Positions 49,736 through 59,050 of a stretch of 64,000 bases of DNA are shown piece by piece; position 1 is the first letter of the stretch, and each line of letters opens with the position of its first letter. Both the position numbers and the translations under genes were made by a program. The stretch comes from JAGOUA01 sp964428975 (GTDB lineage Bacteria > Patescibacteriota > Patescibacteriia > 2-12-FULL-60-25): positions 1 through 64,000 of the forward strand of contig CAYSAI010000006.1 of NCBI GenBank assembly GCA_964428975.1, written 5' to 3'. Under the pieces are notes generated by a model. That model was not told the origin of the DNA. It saw nothing but the letters and a program-made list of their open reading frames with translations, and made no database searches.

Positions 49736-51085
49736 CTACACCTTCACCACATCAAGCGGCCTCGGGACGATCGCCTCGACCTCGAGCTCTGTCTGTAGAC
49801 GTGTCGCGAGCGCGACAGAGGCCCCTTCCTCGCCATGTGTACAAAAAATCTTCTCTGGCTTCCCTACCGCCTGTTTCACCCAGCTCACAAGCCTGTTTTG
49901 ATCTGCGTGCGCGCTATACGCCCCAATGCTCGCAATTTCGGCACGCACATCGATCTGTTCCTGCATCACCTGCACGTGCTTTTCATGCTCGTAGAGCTTG
50001 CGACCGAGCGTGCCTGCCGCTTGATACCCGATAATAAGCACCGTCGACCGTGCATCGCCCAAATGTCGCACGAGGTGGTGCAAAATACGCCCGCCGTTCA
50101 TCATGCCCGCGCCAGCGATAATCACCTTAGGTCGACGCGCTTCGTTGATTTTTTTTGAGTCTTCGCGCGAGAGACAAATGTGCAAACCCTCGAAATCAAG
50201 GAAGTCTTCCCCTTTCGCAGCGAGGGACTTCGCTTCTTGATCGTAGTACTGCGGGAACTGTTTCATGACTTCCGTCACGTGAATCGCCATCGGACTATCG
50301 AGATACACGTCCATCGCGGGAATAGATTTTTTCTCCACAAGAGCATGCAGTTCAAATAAAAGCTGTTGCGTGCGTTCAATCGCGAATGCAGGAATAATAA
50401 GCACGCCATTGCGCTGCGCCGTACGCGTGATCACGTCGCGAAGTTTATGTTCGCGCGTCGATTCGTCTTCGTGAATACGATTGCCGTACGTGGATTCGAT
50501 CACGAGCGCATCCATGTCGGCGAGTTGATCGGATTCGCGCAAGATAGGCACATGCTCGTTGCCAAGATCACCAGAAAACGCGACGCGCGCGCCTCCCTTC
50601 TCCGTAAATTCCACGAAGCCACTGCCGAAAATATGCCCCGCATCACGATAGCGAAAGGAGAGATCACCGAGCACTTGCGTCGAATTGTAGTCGATCGTTT
50701 CAAACGAACGAATCGCTTTCTCGACATCTTCCATCCCATACGGCATCGGCCGCGCACGACGCTTGAGATCTTCTTTCAAGATATGTTCTGCATCTACGAG
50801 TACGAGCTTCGTCAGCGGCGCGGTGGGCGGGGTTGCGTAAATCTTCCCCTTAAATCCCTCTCGCACGAGCTTTGGAAGGCGTCCTGTATGATCTAGATGC
50901 GCATGCGTGATCACCACGGCGTCGATCGTCGATGGGTCAAACGCAAACGGTTCAAGGTTTTTGCTCGCTGAAAACGACGTCCCTTGAAACAGGCCACAAT
51001 CAAGCAGCACGCGCGTCGCGCCGGTTTCGACCAGATAGCAGGAGCCTGTCACCTCGCGCGTCGCCCCATGAAAGCTGATCTGCAT
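49736..51085 (-). CDS. MBL-fold beta-CASP RNA-processing nuclease family protein
   Basis: A 449-residue protein with metallo-beta-lactamase motifs THAHLDHTGRLP, RDAGHIFGSG, FSGDLGNEHVP and a closing SAHADQNRLVSW, and between them the beta-CASP part (VIESTYGNR, IPAFAIERTQQLLFEL, YLDSPMAIHVTEV, GAGMMNGGRILHHL). This matches the YSH1/CPSF-like group of RNA nucleases seen in bacteria and archaea. RNase J is less likely because the C-terminal domain is absent. It starts 4 nt before the next minus-strand gene's stop at 51089. Confidence 0.88.
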   Translation of the reverse strand: MQISFHGATREVTGSCYLVETGATRVLLDCGLFQGTSFSASKNLEPFAFDPSTIDAVVITHAHLDHTGRLPKLVREGFKGKIYATPPTAPLTKLVLVDAEHILKEDLKRRARPMPYGMEDVEKAIRSFETIDYNSTQVLGDLSFRYRDAGHIFGSGFVEFTEKGGARVAFSGDLGNEHVPILRESDQLADMDALVIESTYGNRIHEDESTREHKLRDVITRTAQRNGVLIIPAFAIERTQQLLFELHALVEKKSIPAMDVYLDSPMAIHVTEVMKQFPQYYDQEAKSLAAKGEDFLDFEGLHICLSREDSKKINEARRPKVIIAGAGMMNGGRILHHLVRHLGDARSTVLIIGYQAAGTLGRKLYEHEKHVQVMQEQIDVRAEIASIGAYSAHADQNRLVSWVKQAVGKPEKIFCTHGEEGASVALATRLQTELEVEAIVPRPLDVVKV

Positions 51086-51088
51086 AGA

Positions 51089-51499
51089 TTAGTTCGTGAG
51101 AATCGCGCAGAGCTCGATAAAGACCCCATGAGGCGCACTGCATTGGCGGCCAAGGACAAGCGAAAGAATAGCCTCGTCTGCTCCGGGAGAAACAAGGAGG
51201 AGAACAAGGACGGTACTTTCGACAATCAGCAGGAGCGCGCCTGCAACGACCGCAAGACGAAACGAAGCATCAGGACGAGAAAACACATGGTGCCACTCCT
51301 CATGCATAATCCACACACGATGCTCAACGAGGGCGTTCATCGCGAGCACGCACCCTGTGAGCACAAGACCAAGCGCGAATGAGGCGAGAGACGAAAGCCC
51401 GATGGAGGGCAGGATAATCAAACAGAGCGGGAGCGGCACGAGGCTCGCCATGGCCCAAAAATACGACGTGTAGTGCGAAAATAAAGAACGAGAAGGCAT
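51089..51499 (-). CDS. Hypothetical small membrane protein
   Basis: A 136-residue protein with four hydrophobic stretches (YFWAMASLVPLPLCLIILP, LASFALGLVLTGCVLAMNAL, FRLAVVAGALLLIVESTVLVLL and a short last one) and a conserved-looking HRVWIMHEEWHHVF loop between the second and third. No family recognised; the layout recalls small CPR membrane proteins. ATG at 51499 follows TGGTACACT by 9 nt, a leaderless promoter that likely also serves the beta-CASP gene 3 nt downstream. Confidence 0.65.
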   Translation of the reverse strand: MPSRSLFSHYTSYFWAMASLVPLPLCLIILPSIGLSSLASFALGLVLTGCVLAMNALVEHRVWIMHEEWHHVFSRPDASFRLAVVAGALLLIVESTVLVLLLVSPGADEAILSLVLGRQCSAPHGVFIELCAILTN

Positions 51500-51508
51500 A
51501 ACACAGAG

Positions 51509-51517
51509 AGTGTACCA
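51509..51517 (-). promoter_or_regulatory. Extended -10 promoter, leaderless type
   Basis: Minus-strand TGG-TACACT ends 9 nt before the ATG at 51499. Confidence 0.6.
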
Positions 51518-51554
51518 CGTAGCTCCCCTCTCTGTCATTCTTAGGACGTACGTC

Positions 51555-54500
51555 CTATTCTGTATCAATCCGAATGGTATCAGGACCGAGTACCATCTCA
51601 AGTTCCTTCTCGATGAGTTCATCAAACGCAATACGAAACGTCGTGCTAATGCGTTGTTTGCCGCTCGCCTGCTCAACGAAGAAAAACACCGGATATAAGC
51701 CTGGATGTTTCTCGAAAATGAGCCGTACCTGTTCGAGCATGGCAGGCGATGGAAGCGCGCGAACGGACAGCGTAATGCCTCCCACGGCGTTTTGTGTAGG
51801 CGTCGCCGTATCACTTGAAGAAGCGTCGTTTTCTCGCACATACAGCTCTACCTGTTCAAGATTATCAGGCGTCAGTTCATAGCCGCTCTCAACAAGAAAC
51901 TTCAGTTCATCATCTTTTTCTTGCACACGACCACCAAGTACCATCGCATGGTCCGCTTGCCAAAGCTCTGGTTTCTCACGATAGACGCGCGGGAATACGA
52001 CCGCTTCGACGCTTCCGGACGTGTCTTCTATTTTGAGAAAGGCCATCATTTCTTGATTTTTCGTAAGAATGGTTTTTGCGAGCACGCACATACCGCCGAT
52101 GCGCACAGTTTTGAGTTTTTTCTTTTCGTGGAGGTTCGCGATAGGCACAAACATTCCCTTCAAACGCTCTTCGTATTCACGAAATGGGTGGCTTGAAACG
52201 TACAAACCCAAAAGCTCCTTCTCCCACGAAAGTTTCTCCGAGAGACGCGCATCCGGCGCAGCGCGCAGCGTGAGCGCTTCTCTTGGCGTTTCTCCTCCGG
52301 GGAGCGCAAAGAGGTTTGTTTGTCCGGATTTTTCCTCTTGCGTGAGACGTCTGTGATAGTCGAGAATGGTTTCGAGGTTAAAGTAAAGCGTGTTGCGCTC
52401 ACCAAACCGATCAAGCGCGCCCGTTTTCACGAGCGCTTCAAGAGAACGTCGGTTGAAGGATTTTCCCTTGATACGCGCGGCGAAATCAGCAAGATCAAGA
52501 AACACGCCGTTTGTTTTACGTTCTTGAATCATATCGTCCACCACATCCTCACCAAGCCCTTTGATCGCGAGCAAGCCGAACCTGAGCGTATGCGTATCTT
52601 TCACGACAGAAAATCCTTTGAAGGATTCGTTCACATCTGGTGGGAGGACGTCAATTCCCATACGACGACACTCCTCAACTTCGATGCTAATACGATCAAT
52701 ATTGAGACAATCGGAATTCAGGAGCGCTGCCATGAAACATTCAGGATAGCGCGCCTTGAGATACGCCGTTTGATAGGCGATCAGGGCATAACAGGCCGCG
52801 TGTGATTTATTAAAACCATACGCCGCGAACTCTTCAAATTGTGTGAAAATTTCTTCGGCAATCTCACGTGAAACGCCCTTCTCGAGAGAACCGTCCACGA
52901 ATTTCACCTTCATCTCATTCATGAGCTTTGCAATCTTCTTGCCCATGGCTTTTCGAAGTGTGTCTGCTTGCCCACCCGTAAAACCCGCCATATCTTTCGC
53001 CACTTGCATAACCTGCTCTTGATAAATCGGCAAGCCATACGTGGTACGAAGCGCGTTTTCCGTGAGCGGATGTTTGTACGCAATCGCCTCACGACCGTGT
53101 TTGCGCGCAATAAACGAATCAATGAACTGCATCGGCCCCGGACGATAGAGCGCGACCATGGCGATAATATCGTCGATCACCGTCGGTTTCAGTTCACGAA
53201 TATATTTCTTCATGCCATCGCTTTCGAGTTGAAAAACGCCCGTCGTATCGCCGCGACCAAGTAGCTCGAACGTCTCTTCATCATCGAGCGGAATATCGTC
53301 TACTTTGAGCGTTACGCCCTCGACCGCTTCCATGATTTCGAGACAATCGCGAATAATCGAGAGGTTTGATAAGCCAAGAAAATCCATCTTCAGAAGACCA
53401 GAAACATCCGCAGAATGGAGGGAATACTGAATCACCTGCTCGCAATCACCGCCTTGGGCTTTTTGTAGAGGAGCAAATTCCACAAGATCACGCGGCGTGA
53501 TAACGATGCCGCACGCGTGCTGCGAGGCATGGCGCGTCGTTCCTTCAAGCTTGATCGCAAGATCGATGAGGCGTTTGATACGCGGATCATTCTCATACAT
53601 CGCTTTCAGTTCCGGTGCGTCATTTTTGGATTCATGAAGAGGAATATGCTTGCCTTGCACGGGAGGCGGAATCGCTTTCGCGACGCGATCGACATCGGCA
53701 TACGAAAGTCCAAGCACACGTCCCACGTCGCGCACGGCTGCACGCGCAGCCATCGTTCCGAAAGTGATAATACCCGCGACGCGCGAGGCGCCGTATTTTG
53801 CCGTGACGTACCGAATCACGTCTGCGCGCTTCACGTCGTCGAAGTCCGTATCGATATCAGGCATGCTGATACGATCAGGATTCAGAAAACGCTCGAAAAG
53901 CAGTCCGTAGCGAAGCGGATCGAGGTTTGTGATATCAAGTACGTATGCGACGACAGAACCAGCCGCAGAACCGCGCCCAGGCCCCACAATCACGCCGTGT
54001 TGTTTTGCCCACACGATATAATCCTGCACGATCAAGAAGTACGCAGCGAAACCCATGCGTTCGATCGTCGCGAGCTCGAACTCGAATCGTTCGCGCACAT
54101 TTGCCTGTTGTTCCGTGGTTGGATACCGTCGCACAAGTCCTTCCTCGCAGAGTTTTCGCAGATACGAGTTTTCCGTCTCGCCTTCTGGCACGACAAATTC
54201 GGGGAGAAGATTTTTGCCGAGCTCAAGCTCGACGGAACATCGATCGGCGATACGACGCGTGTTTTCGATCGCTTCTGGCAACTCACGAAACGCTTCGATC
54301 ATCACGTCAGGTCCGCAAAACGAGGCGTCCGCAAACGCGCTACTCATCCGATTCGTGTCGGCGAGCATTTTTCCATCATGAATACACATGAGGGCGTCTT
54401 GCGCTTCACGATCATCCTCATGAAGGTAGTGCGTGTTTTTCGTCGCAACAAGAGGCGCGCCCGTTTTTCGAGAGAGATCAACAAGCAACTGGTTCACTTC

Positions 54501-55058
54501 TGTTTGCGTGGGTGATTCTGGACGATGCACGAGCTCTAAAAAAAAGTGCTCTTTTCCAAAAATATCCTGATATTCGTACACAAGCTTTTCCGCTTTCTCG
54601 AGATCATGCATCTGACACGCCTTTGGAATTTCGCCCTTCAAGCATCCGGACAGGGCGATAAGGCCAGCATGTTTCTCACGAAGAAGCGCTTTATCCATAC
54701 GCGGCTTGTAGTAGAAGCCGTCGAGGTACGCGCTTGATACGAGCGCGAGCAGGTTTTTGTACCCTTCGTTTGTTTCCACGAGGATCGTGAGGTGCGACAC
54801 GTGGTTATCTATACCGGAGCGCTTATCAAACCGTCCGTTGGGCGCGATGTACGCTTCAACGCCAAGAATAGGCTTGATACCTGCCTTCTTCGCCGCTTCG
54901 TAGAACTCGATAGCGCCGTAGAGACTTCCATGATCGGTGAGCGCGACCGCGTCGTAGCCAAGCTCTTTCGCACGATCGACGAGCTCGCTCACATCGCCAA
55001 GCGCATCATACAAGGAGTACATCGAATGCGCGTGCAGATGAACGAAGGGAGACGGCAT
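51555..55058 (-). CDS. dnaE: DNA polymerase III alpha subunit
   Basis: A 1167-residue replicative polymerase of the C family. The N-terminal PHP domain opens FVHLHAHSMYSLYDA and has ALTDHGSLYGAIEFY; the palm has GRGSAAGSVVAY and MPDIDTDFDDVKR (catalytic aspartates); the fingers have YRPGPMQFIDSFIARKHG and YQEQVMQVA; then a helix-hairpin-helix region (YGFNKSHAACYAL, PPDVNESFKGF), an OB-fold (IGGMCVLAKTILTKNQEMMAF) and a C-terminal tau-binding-like domain. No proofreading exonuclease is inserted in the PHP domain. Promoter: TAGGAT 7 nt before the ATG at 55058. Confidence 0.96.
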   Translation of the reverse strand: MPSPFVHLHAHSMYSLYDALGDVSELVDRAKELGYDAVALTDHGSLYGAIEFYEAAKKAGIKPILGVEAYIAPNGRFDKRSGIDNHVSHLTILVETNEGYKNLLALVSSAYLDGFYYKPRMDKALLREKHAGLIALSGCLKGEIPKACQMHDLEKAEKLVYEYQDIFGKEHFFLELVHRPESPTQTEVNQLLVDLSRKTGAPLVATKNTHYLHEDDREAQDALMCIHDGKMLADTNRMSSAFADASFCGPDVMIEAFRELPEAIENTRRIADRCSVELELGKNLLPEFVVPEGETENSYLRKLCEEGLVRRYPTTEQQANVRERFEFELATIERMGFAAYFLIVQDYIVWAKQHGVIVGPGRGSAAGSVVAYVLDITNLDPLRYGLLFERFLNPDRISMPDIDTDFDDVKRADVIRYVTAKYGASRVAGIITFGTMAARAAVRDVGRVLGLSYADVDRVAKAIPPPVQGKHIPLHESKNDAPELKAMYENDPRIKRLIDLAIKLEGTTRHASQHACGIVITPRDLVEFAPLQKAQGGDCEQVIQYSLHSADVSGLLKMDFLGLSNLSIIRDCLEIMEAVEGVTLKVDDIPLDDEETFELLGRGDTTGVFQLESDGMKKYIRELKPTVIDDIIAMVALYRPGPMQFIDSFIARKHGREAIAYKHPLTENALRTTYGLPIYQEQVMQVAKDMAGFTGGQADTLRKAMGKKIAKLMNEMKVKFVDGSLEKGVSREIAEEIFTQFEEFAAYGFNKSHAACYALIAYQTAYLKARYPECFMAALLNSDCLNIDRISIEVEECRRMGIDVLPPDVNESFKGFSVVKDTHTLRFGLLAIKGLGEDVVDDMIQERKTNGVFLDLADFAARIKGKSFNRRSLEALVKTGALDRFGERNTLYFNLETILDYHRRLTQEEKSGQTNLFALPGGETPREALTLRAAPDARLSEKLSWEKELLGLYVSSHPFREYEERLKGMFVPIANLHEKKKLKTVRIGGMCVLAKTILTKNQEMMAFLKIEDTSGSVEAVVFPRVYREKPELWQADHAMVLGGRVQEKDDELKFLVESGYELTPDNLEQVELYVRENDASSSDTATPTQNAVGGITLSVRALPSPAMLEQVRLIFEKHPGLYPVFFFVEQASGKQRISTTFRIAFDELIEKELEMVLGPDTIRIDTE

Positions 55059-55065
55059 AAAAACA

Positions 55066-55071
55066 ATCCTA
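55066..55071 (-). promoter_or_regulatory. -10 promoter of dnaE, leaderless type
   Basis: Minus-strand TAGGAT ends 7 nt before the ATG at 55058, with no ribosome-binding site between. Confidence 0.5.
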
Positions 55072-55131
55072 GCCTGCATGGCAGGCGAGGAATTGGCAAC
55101 TTATTTGTATTTGCAAGAACGTTCTTGATGG

Positions 55132-56385
55132 TTATTTGGTTGCGATGACAGGAGCGACCGGACAGACTCCTGTATGCACCCCTTCTACGTAGCTACTCAC
55201 AAGCTGGTTTGGTCCGATAATTCGGACGCGCGCGCCCATGTTGTAGAGCGACGAATGTGCAACGAACGGCACTTTCCATGTAACGGTTTTGCTTCCCGCG
55301 CTCGCGAATTCAAGGTACTGAATTTCCCCTTGCACGAGATAGCTGTCTTGCATCCCTCCTCCGTACATTCCCGAATAGTCCCACGCATATTTCACGATAC
55401 CTGCCGCGTTTGTGGAGATGATCGCGTTCACGACCATATATTCTGGTTCGCTACACCCTTTGAATTCTTGTCTTCCATCAGCACTCGCGAGTACCGAAGC
55501 TTTCATCTCGACAGATGCGCTTGGTGCTTCAACCTTCGCTGCTGCACGAGCCGCCTCTTCTCTCATCCATGCTTCATGCACGAGACGCGCTGCCTCGTTT
55601 TGCGCCTGCTTTTCAAGAAGAATTCGCGCCTCTTCTGCTGGAGTGAGATTCGTTCGAGGGGTCACAGCATCATCTTTCTTGTCTGTACTTACCGGTGGCA
55701 TGTCTGAAGGACCGACAAGACCTTCCTTGTCTTCATCTTCTGGAATTTCCTCACCAAGAATACATTCGTCCATATCATGCGTGAACCCTTCACGCGCTTT
55801 TTCCCATGCATTCATGAGCGTTGTGTTGATAGCATCCATTCTTACGCGCCAAACGCGAGAGAATTCTGCACGTTCTGCGACCGGCGTGTACAAACGAAGC
55901 GTTTGCTCAGCGCGGCGAAGCGTCGCTTTGATTGATTCAAGAGAAAGATTTCGATCTTCCCAGCGTTCGATGGCCGCATCTTCTTTCTGTCCTTCAAGCT
56001 TGACGAACGCATCAAGAGCAAGTTTTAAGTCTTGGGGAGAAGCGCTTACACGCGTTGTACCAAGGACTTTCAATTCACGATCGAGTATTTGTCCCATGCG
56101 ACCAATCCCACGACGAACCACGGCAAAACGCGTGGAGGAAGCGTTCGCTTCGAGTCGCACCCGTGTTTGTTGTCCCCATTCTTGGATCACTTCATCACGA
56201 TAGCGTTTGAGGGCGAATTCGATATCGGCGCGATATGCATCGTCACCTTCATCAAAACAGGCTTGAATAAGCTCTTTTTCAAGATCCGCATCATTCACCG
56301 TTTGCGCAAACACCGGCATAATAGGCGCGAAAAGCGTCGCCGAAAGGGTAACGCTCGCGACCAACCGACCAAGAGTTGTAGGCAT
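55132..56385 (-). CDS. Hypothetical secreted protein
   Basis: A 417-residue protein with a clear signal peptide (MPTTLGRLVASVTLSATLFAP, cleavage likely after VFAQ). The mature part is a long helical, charged region (about 30-290) with an acidic patch EEIPEDEDKEG, then a proline/alanine-rich linker, then a beta-rich C-terminal domain (VVNAIISTNAAGIVKYAWDYSG, VTWKVPFVAHSSLYNMGARV). The end resembles immunoglobulin-like modules with one Cys pair. No family recognised. Leaderless promoter TGCTATACT lies 9 nt upstream of the ATG. Confidence 0.7.
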   Translation of the reverse strand: MPTTLGRLVASVTLSATLFAPIMPVFAQTVNDADLEKELIQACFDEGDDAYRADIEFALKRYRDEVIQEWGQQTRVRLEANASSTRFAVVRRGIGRMGQILDRELKVLGTTRVSASPQDLKLALDAFVKLEGQKEDAAIERWEDRNLSLESIKATLRRAEQTLRLYTPVAERAEFSRVWRVRMDAINTTLMNAWEKAREGFTHDMDECILGEEIPEDEDKEGLVGPSDMPPVSTDKKDDAVTPRTNLTPAEEARILLEKQAQNEAARLVHEAWMREEAARAAAKVEAPSASVEMKASVLASADGRQEFKGCSEPEYMVVNAIISTNAAGIVKYAWDYSGMYGGGMQDSYLVQGEIQYLEFASAGSKTVTWKVPFVAHSSLYNMGARVRIIGPNQLVSSYVEGVHTGVCPVAPVIATK

Positions 56386-56394
56386 AGCACCCAG

Positions 56395-56403
56395 AGTATA
56401 GCA
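56395..56403 (-). promoter_or_regulatory. Extended -10 promoter of the secreted protein gene, leaderless type
   Basis: Minus-strand TGC-TATACT ends 9 nt before the ATG at 56385. Confidence 0.65.
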
Positions 56404-56424
56404 CAGATGCTTGTGAAGCACCCA

Positions 56425-56450
56425 TAGGACCTACACGTTTGGCGATCTTC
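56425..56450. repeat. Partial copy of the 19.9-kb palindrome arm
   Basis: TAGGACCTACACGTTTGGCG and the following ATCTTCG match the left arm at 19912-19938 with two substitutions. The right arm is missing; the REP-like element begins 3 nt later. Confidence 0.65.
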
Positions 56451-56453
56451 GCC

Positions 56454-56540
56454 TCTGTCATTCCTGCGAAGGCAGGAATCCATCCTAGAATTCGTTCCCA
56501 TCCTGAGGCAAGGATAGATTCCTGCCTTCGCAGGAATGAC
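56454..56540. repeat. REP-like inverted repeat, copy B
   Basis: Arms 56455-56480 and 56517-56540 match those of 8252-8340; the centre differs. Located between the divergent secreted-protein promoter and the hrpB terminator. Confidence 0.9.
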
Positions 56541-56542
56541 GG

Positions 56543-56572
56543 AAAATAAAACGGCACCGCGAGAAGCGGTGC
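56543..56572 (-). terminator. Intrinsic terminator of hrpB
   Basis: On the minus strand GCACCGC-TTCTC-GCGGTGC is followed by CGTTTTATTTT, 8 nt after the hrpB stop. Confidence 0.85.
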
Positions 56573-56579
56573 TTTGAGG

Positions 56580-58865
56580 TTAGGACTTGCCGAGTAACTT
56601 GCCCACAGCTGGTGACAGACGCGCGAGGCGTGCTTCGAGCGATGTTGGGGGAACGGGAGCGATCGGCGTGAGCGACGGTGCATCCACGAGGCGTTCGCGG
56701 AGCATGATCGCGATCCCCGTTCCTTTCGTTGTGATGCTCGCCCAAAACGTTCCGGGACGGTCGCTCGCAACGGAGATCTTTTTTCCTTGCCAGAGCACCA
56801 TTCCGCGCCGGTTGATCCCGGGCTGTACCACGACGCGCTTCCAGCCGAAGTGCGCGACGCGAGCTTCCTGCTCCGCAAGCACATAACGAATGGACGATGC
56901 GTTCACGTAGATCTCCTTCCAGTCGAGGACGAGCAACTGATACCGCGTTTCTTCGCGAACGAGGAGCTCCCCCGTTTCCGGGCGAAACTCGAGAGGAATG
57001 CGCACGACGTGCGTAAACGGCTGGAGTAGGCGCGCAAGCTCCTCGTTCGATACCTCCGTCAGGAGGTCGAGCGTGCCGATCACGGCCGTCTCTTTCCGCA
57101 TCTGTGTGCGTCGGCTTCGGATGTCGGCCGCGGCAACGAGCTCTCCTTGCACGACGCTTCGACGATCTTTCGTACATGTCATGCCGTTCGCGACGCTGAA
57201 CGTGCCGTTCGGCGAGCATTTCGCGATCATGTCCACGAGTCCCGTGAGGAGGCAATGACGCACGATAGCTTCATCCGCCGGATGCTTGTTCACAAACGAA
57301 CCGCGATCTTTCGCCTTGCGAATGAGTTTTTCGCGCAGCTTGTCCGCTTCGATGAAAGCGTCGGTTCGAATGCCCTGTTTCAGACACCAGTCATCCAAGT
57401 CATGCCAGTGTCTGCATGCCACGTCATACATCTCGAGCAGGGTGAAGAAGTCGGACGACATACCACGCCTGAAGGTGTCCCGAGGATCAGGAACGCCCTC
57501 CGGACGCTTGGAGAGGAAGATGGGTCGCCCGGCGATCAGCGCGGCGATGGTGGCAAGCTCTCGTACACAACCGTGCGTCTCACTTTCGACAACCATGCGA
57601 GCGTAGCGCGGAGGAAGAGGAAGTCGCAGCATCCGCCAGCCCACGGGCGTGAGCTCGTCATCGTGTCCGACCGCGCCTAGCTGGATGAGCAGCTCTTCCG
57701 CCGCTTCGAGCTTGTCTTGCTTCGGGGCGTCGAGGAAGTCGAACGTGTGTGCGCGTCGAATGCCAAGTGATCGCAGCGTGAGCACGGTGGAGCTCACATC
57801 CGTCTGCTGGATTTCGACGGGCGTCTGCTTCATCAGCGTCTTGTGAATCGCCCGTGTCCACAGCCGCACGCAGACACCGGGACCTTCTCGCCCCGCTCGT
57901 CCCGCACGTTGATCGGCAGACGCATGGGAGATGCGAACAAGATTGAGGTGGTTGATACGCAGATCCGGATCGAATTCCGATCGTCGCTCGAAGCCGCCAT
58001 CAATCACAAATCGCACGCCCGGAATCGTCACGGATGTTTCCGCGACGTTCGTGGAGAGGATGACTTTGCGCGTTTCGAGAGGGAGGAAGATGCGGTGTTG
58101 TTCCTCACGCGCCAGTTCGCCGTGCAGCTCGAGGAGCGTAAGACCCGTCTGTTCGAGGGGAGCGAGAAGCCGCTTCGCGCGTCGAATCTCCTCTTTCCCG
58201 GGGAGAAACACGAGGATGTCGCCACTTGCGTGTTTTTCGCAAAGCGTCTTCACCCATCGCGGAAGCGCGCCGAGCACATCCTCTTCTCGTCGCACCGCCT
58301 CATCGTACTGCACATCCACCTGATACGAACGGCCTTCGGTCGCAAGAGAAACCGCATTCAGATACGCCGCCACGCGATCGCTCTGCATGGTTGCGCTCAT
58401 AGCGAGAAGACGAAGGTTTCGCCTTCGCGCCTGCGCTTGCTTGAGAAGCCCGAGCGCAAGATCAGCGTTTACGCGCCGCTCATGGAACTCATCGAAGACG
58501 ACGGTTCCTGCCCACGACAGATTCGGATCCTGCTCCAGAAAACGGAGCAGCACTCCGTCCGTGAGGAAGAGGAGGCGTGTGTTCGCAGAGGCTTGTCCGT
58601 CGTAGCGTACGATGTAGCCGACTTCGTCACCAATCACGATGCCACGTTCTGAGGCGATGTACGTCGCGACGCTGGTACAAGCGAGACGTCTCGGCTGTAC
58701 GACGACGATCGCGCCTTCGAGCGAACGTTGATCAAGAAGCGCCTGTGCCACCTGCGTGGTTTTTCCCGATCCGGGCGGTGCTACCAGCACCAGATTCTTG
58801 TCTTGCCGGACGGTTGCGAGCACTTCATCCATCACCTGCCATACGGGAAGCTCGTTCTGCTTCAT
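56580..58865 (-). CDS. hrpB: DEAH-box ATP-dependent RNA helicase HrpB-like
   Basis: A 761-residue SF2 helicase. Walker A APPGSGKTTQV is near the start, then VVVQPRRLA, the DExH box VFDEFHERR (DEFH), AMSATMQ, the second domain with VILSTNVAETSVTIPGV and DQRAGRAGREGPG, then the helicase-associated domain and the HrpB-type C-terminal region ending LSPAVGKLLGKS. Its physiological role is not well known in bacteria. ATG at 58865 is selected by AGGAGAAG 4-11 nt upstream; an in-frame ATG at 58925 lies inside the promoter. Divergent from rnc. Confidence 0.9.
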   Translation of the reverse strand: MKQNELPVWQVMDEVLATVRQDKNLVLVAPPGSGKTTQVAQALLDQRSLEGAIVVVQPRRLACTSVATYIASERGIVIGDEVGYIVRYDGQASANTRLLFLTDGVLLRFLEQDPNLSWAGTVVFDEFHERRVNADLALGLLKQAQARRRNLRLLAMSATMQSDRVAAYLNAVSLATEGRSYQVDVQYDEAVRREEDVLGALPRWVKTLCEKHASGDILVFLPGKEEIRRAKRLLAPLEQTGLTLLELHGELAREEQHRIFLPLETRKVILSTNVAETSVTIPGVRFVIDGGFERRSEFDPDLRINHLNLVRISHASADQRAGRAGREGPGVCVRLWTRAIHKTLMKQTPVEIQQTDVSSTVLTLRSLGIRRAHTFDFLDAPKQDKLEAAEELLIQLGAVGHDDELTPVGWRMLRLPLPPRYARMVVESETHGCVRELATIAALIAGRPIFLSKRPEGVPDPRDTFRRGMSSDFFTLLEMYDVACRHWHDLDDWCLKQGIRTDAFIEADKLREKLIRKAKDRGSFVNKHPADEAIVRHCLLTGLVDMIAKCSPNGTFSVANGMTCTKDRRSVVQGELVAAADIRSRRTQMRKETAVIGTLDLLTEVSNEELARLLQPFTHVVRIPLEFRPETGELLVREETRYQLLVLDWKEIYVNASSIRYVLAEQEARVAHFGWKRVVVQPGINRRGMVLWQGKKISVASDRPGTFWASITTKGTGIAIMLRERLVDAPSLTPIAPVPPTSLEARLARLSPAVGKLLGKS

Positions 58866-58894
58866 GGACTTCTTCTCCTGTGAAAAGAGCGTTT

Positions 58895-58945
58895 CTGTCG
58901 AAACGACAGCGCCAAAAGCTACCATGTGGCGAGCGGTTTCGTCAA
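58895..58945 (-). promoter_or_regulatory. hrpB promoter with 5' leader hairpin
   Basis: Minus-strand TTGACG (58940-58945), 18-nt spacer, TAGCTT (58916-58921), start near 58909. The transcript opens with CTGTCG-TTT-CGACAG (58895-58909), then the AGGAG site. Confidence 0.65.
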
Positions 58946-58969
58946 TGTGTGCAATCTGTTCGTAAGTGG

Positions 58970-59020
58970 TTGACAAACGGCTCAAAAACGATTAGATTGC
59001 GAGGCCGTCCAATAACGGCC
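58970..59020 (+). promoter_or_regulatory. rnc operon promoter with 5' leader hairpin
   Basis: TTGACA (58970-58975), 17-nt spacer, TAGATT (58993-58998), start near 59005. The 5' end forms GGCCGT-CCAATA-ACGGCC (59003-59020), then AAAGGAGG before the TTG start of rnc. E. coli RNase III autoregulates through a leader stem-loop; this one is short for that. Confidence 0.75.
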
Positions 59021-59050
59021 AGAATAAGGGCAAGAAAGGAGGATGGTTCC

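Noticed and set aside
53517..54515. 332-residue open frame on the plus strand opposite dnaE
   Set aside because: It is antisense to the conserved polymerase core, is rich in Arg, His and Ser with no family pattern, and has no promoter or ribosome site. High-GC coding strands often give such frames.
58577..59050. In-frame upstream extension of RNase III by about 158 codons
   Set aside because: It runs through the hrpB coding region and the rnc promoter; the TTG at 59051 has an ideal ribosome site and gives the normal N-terminus.
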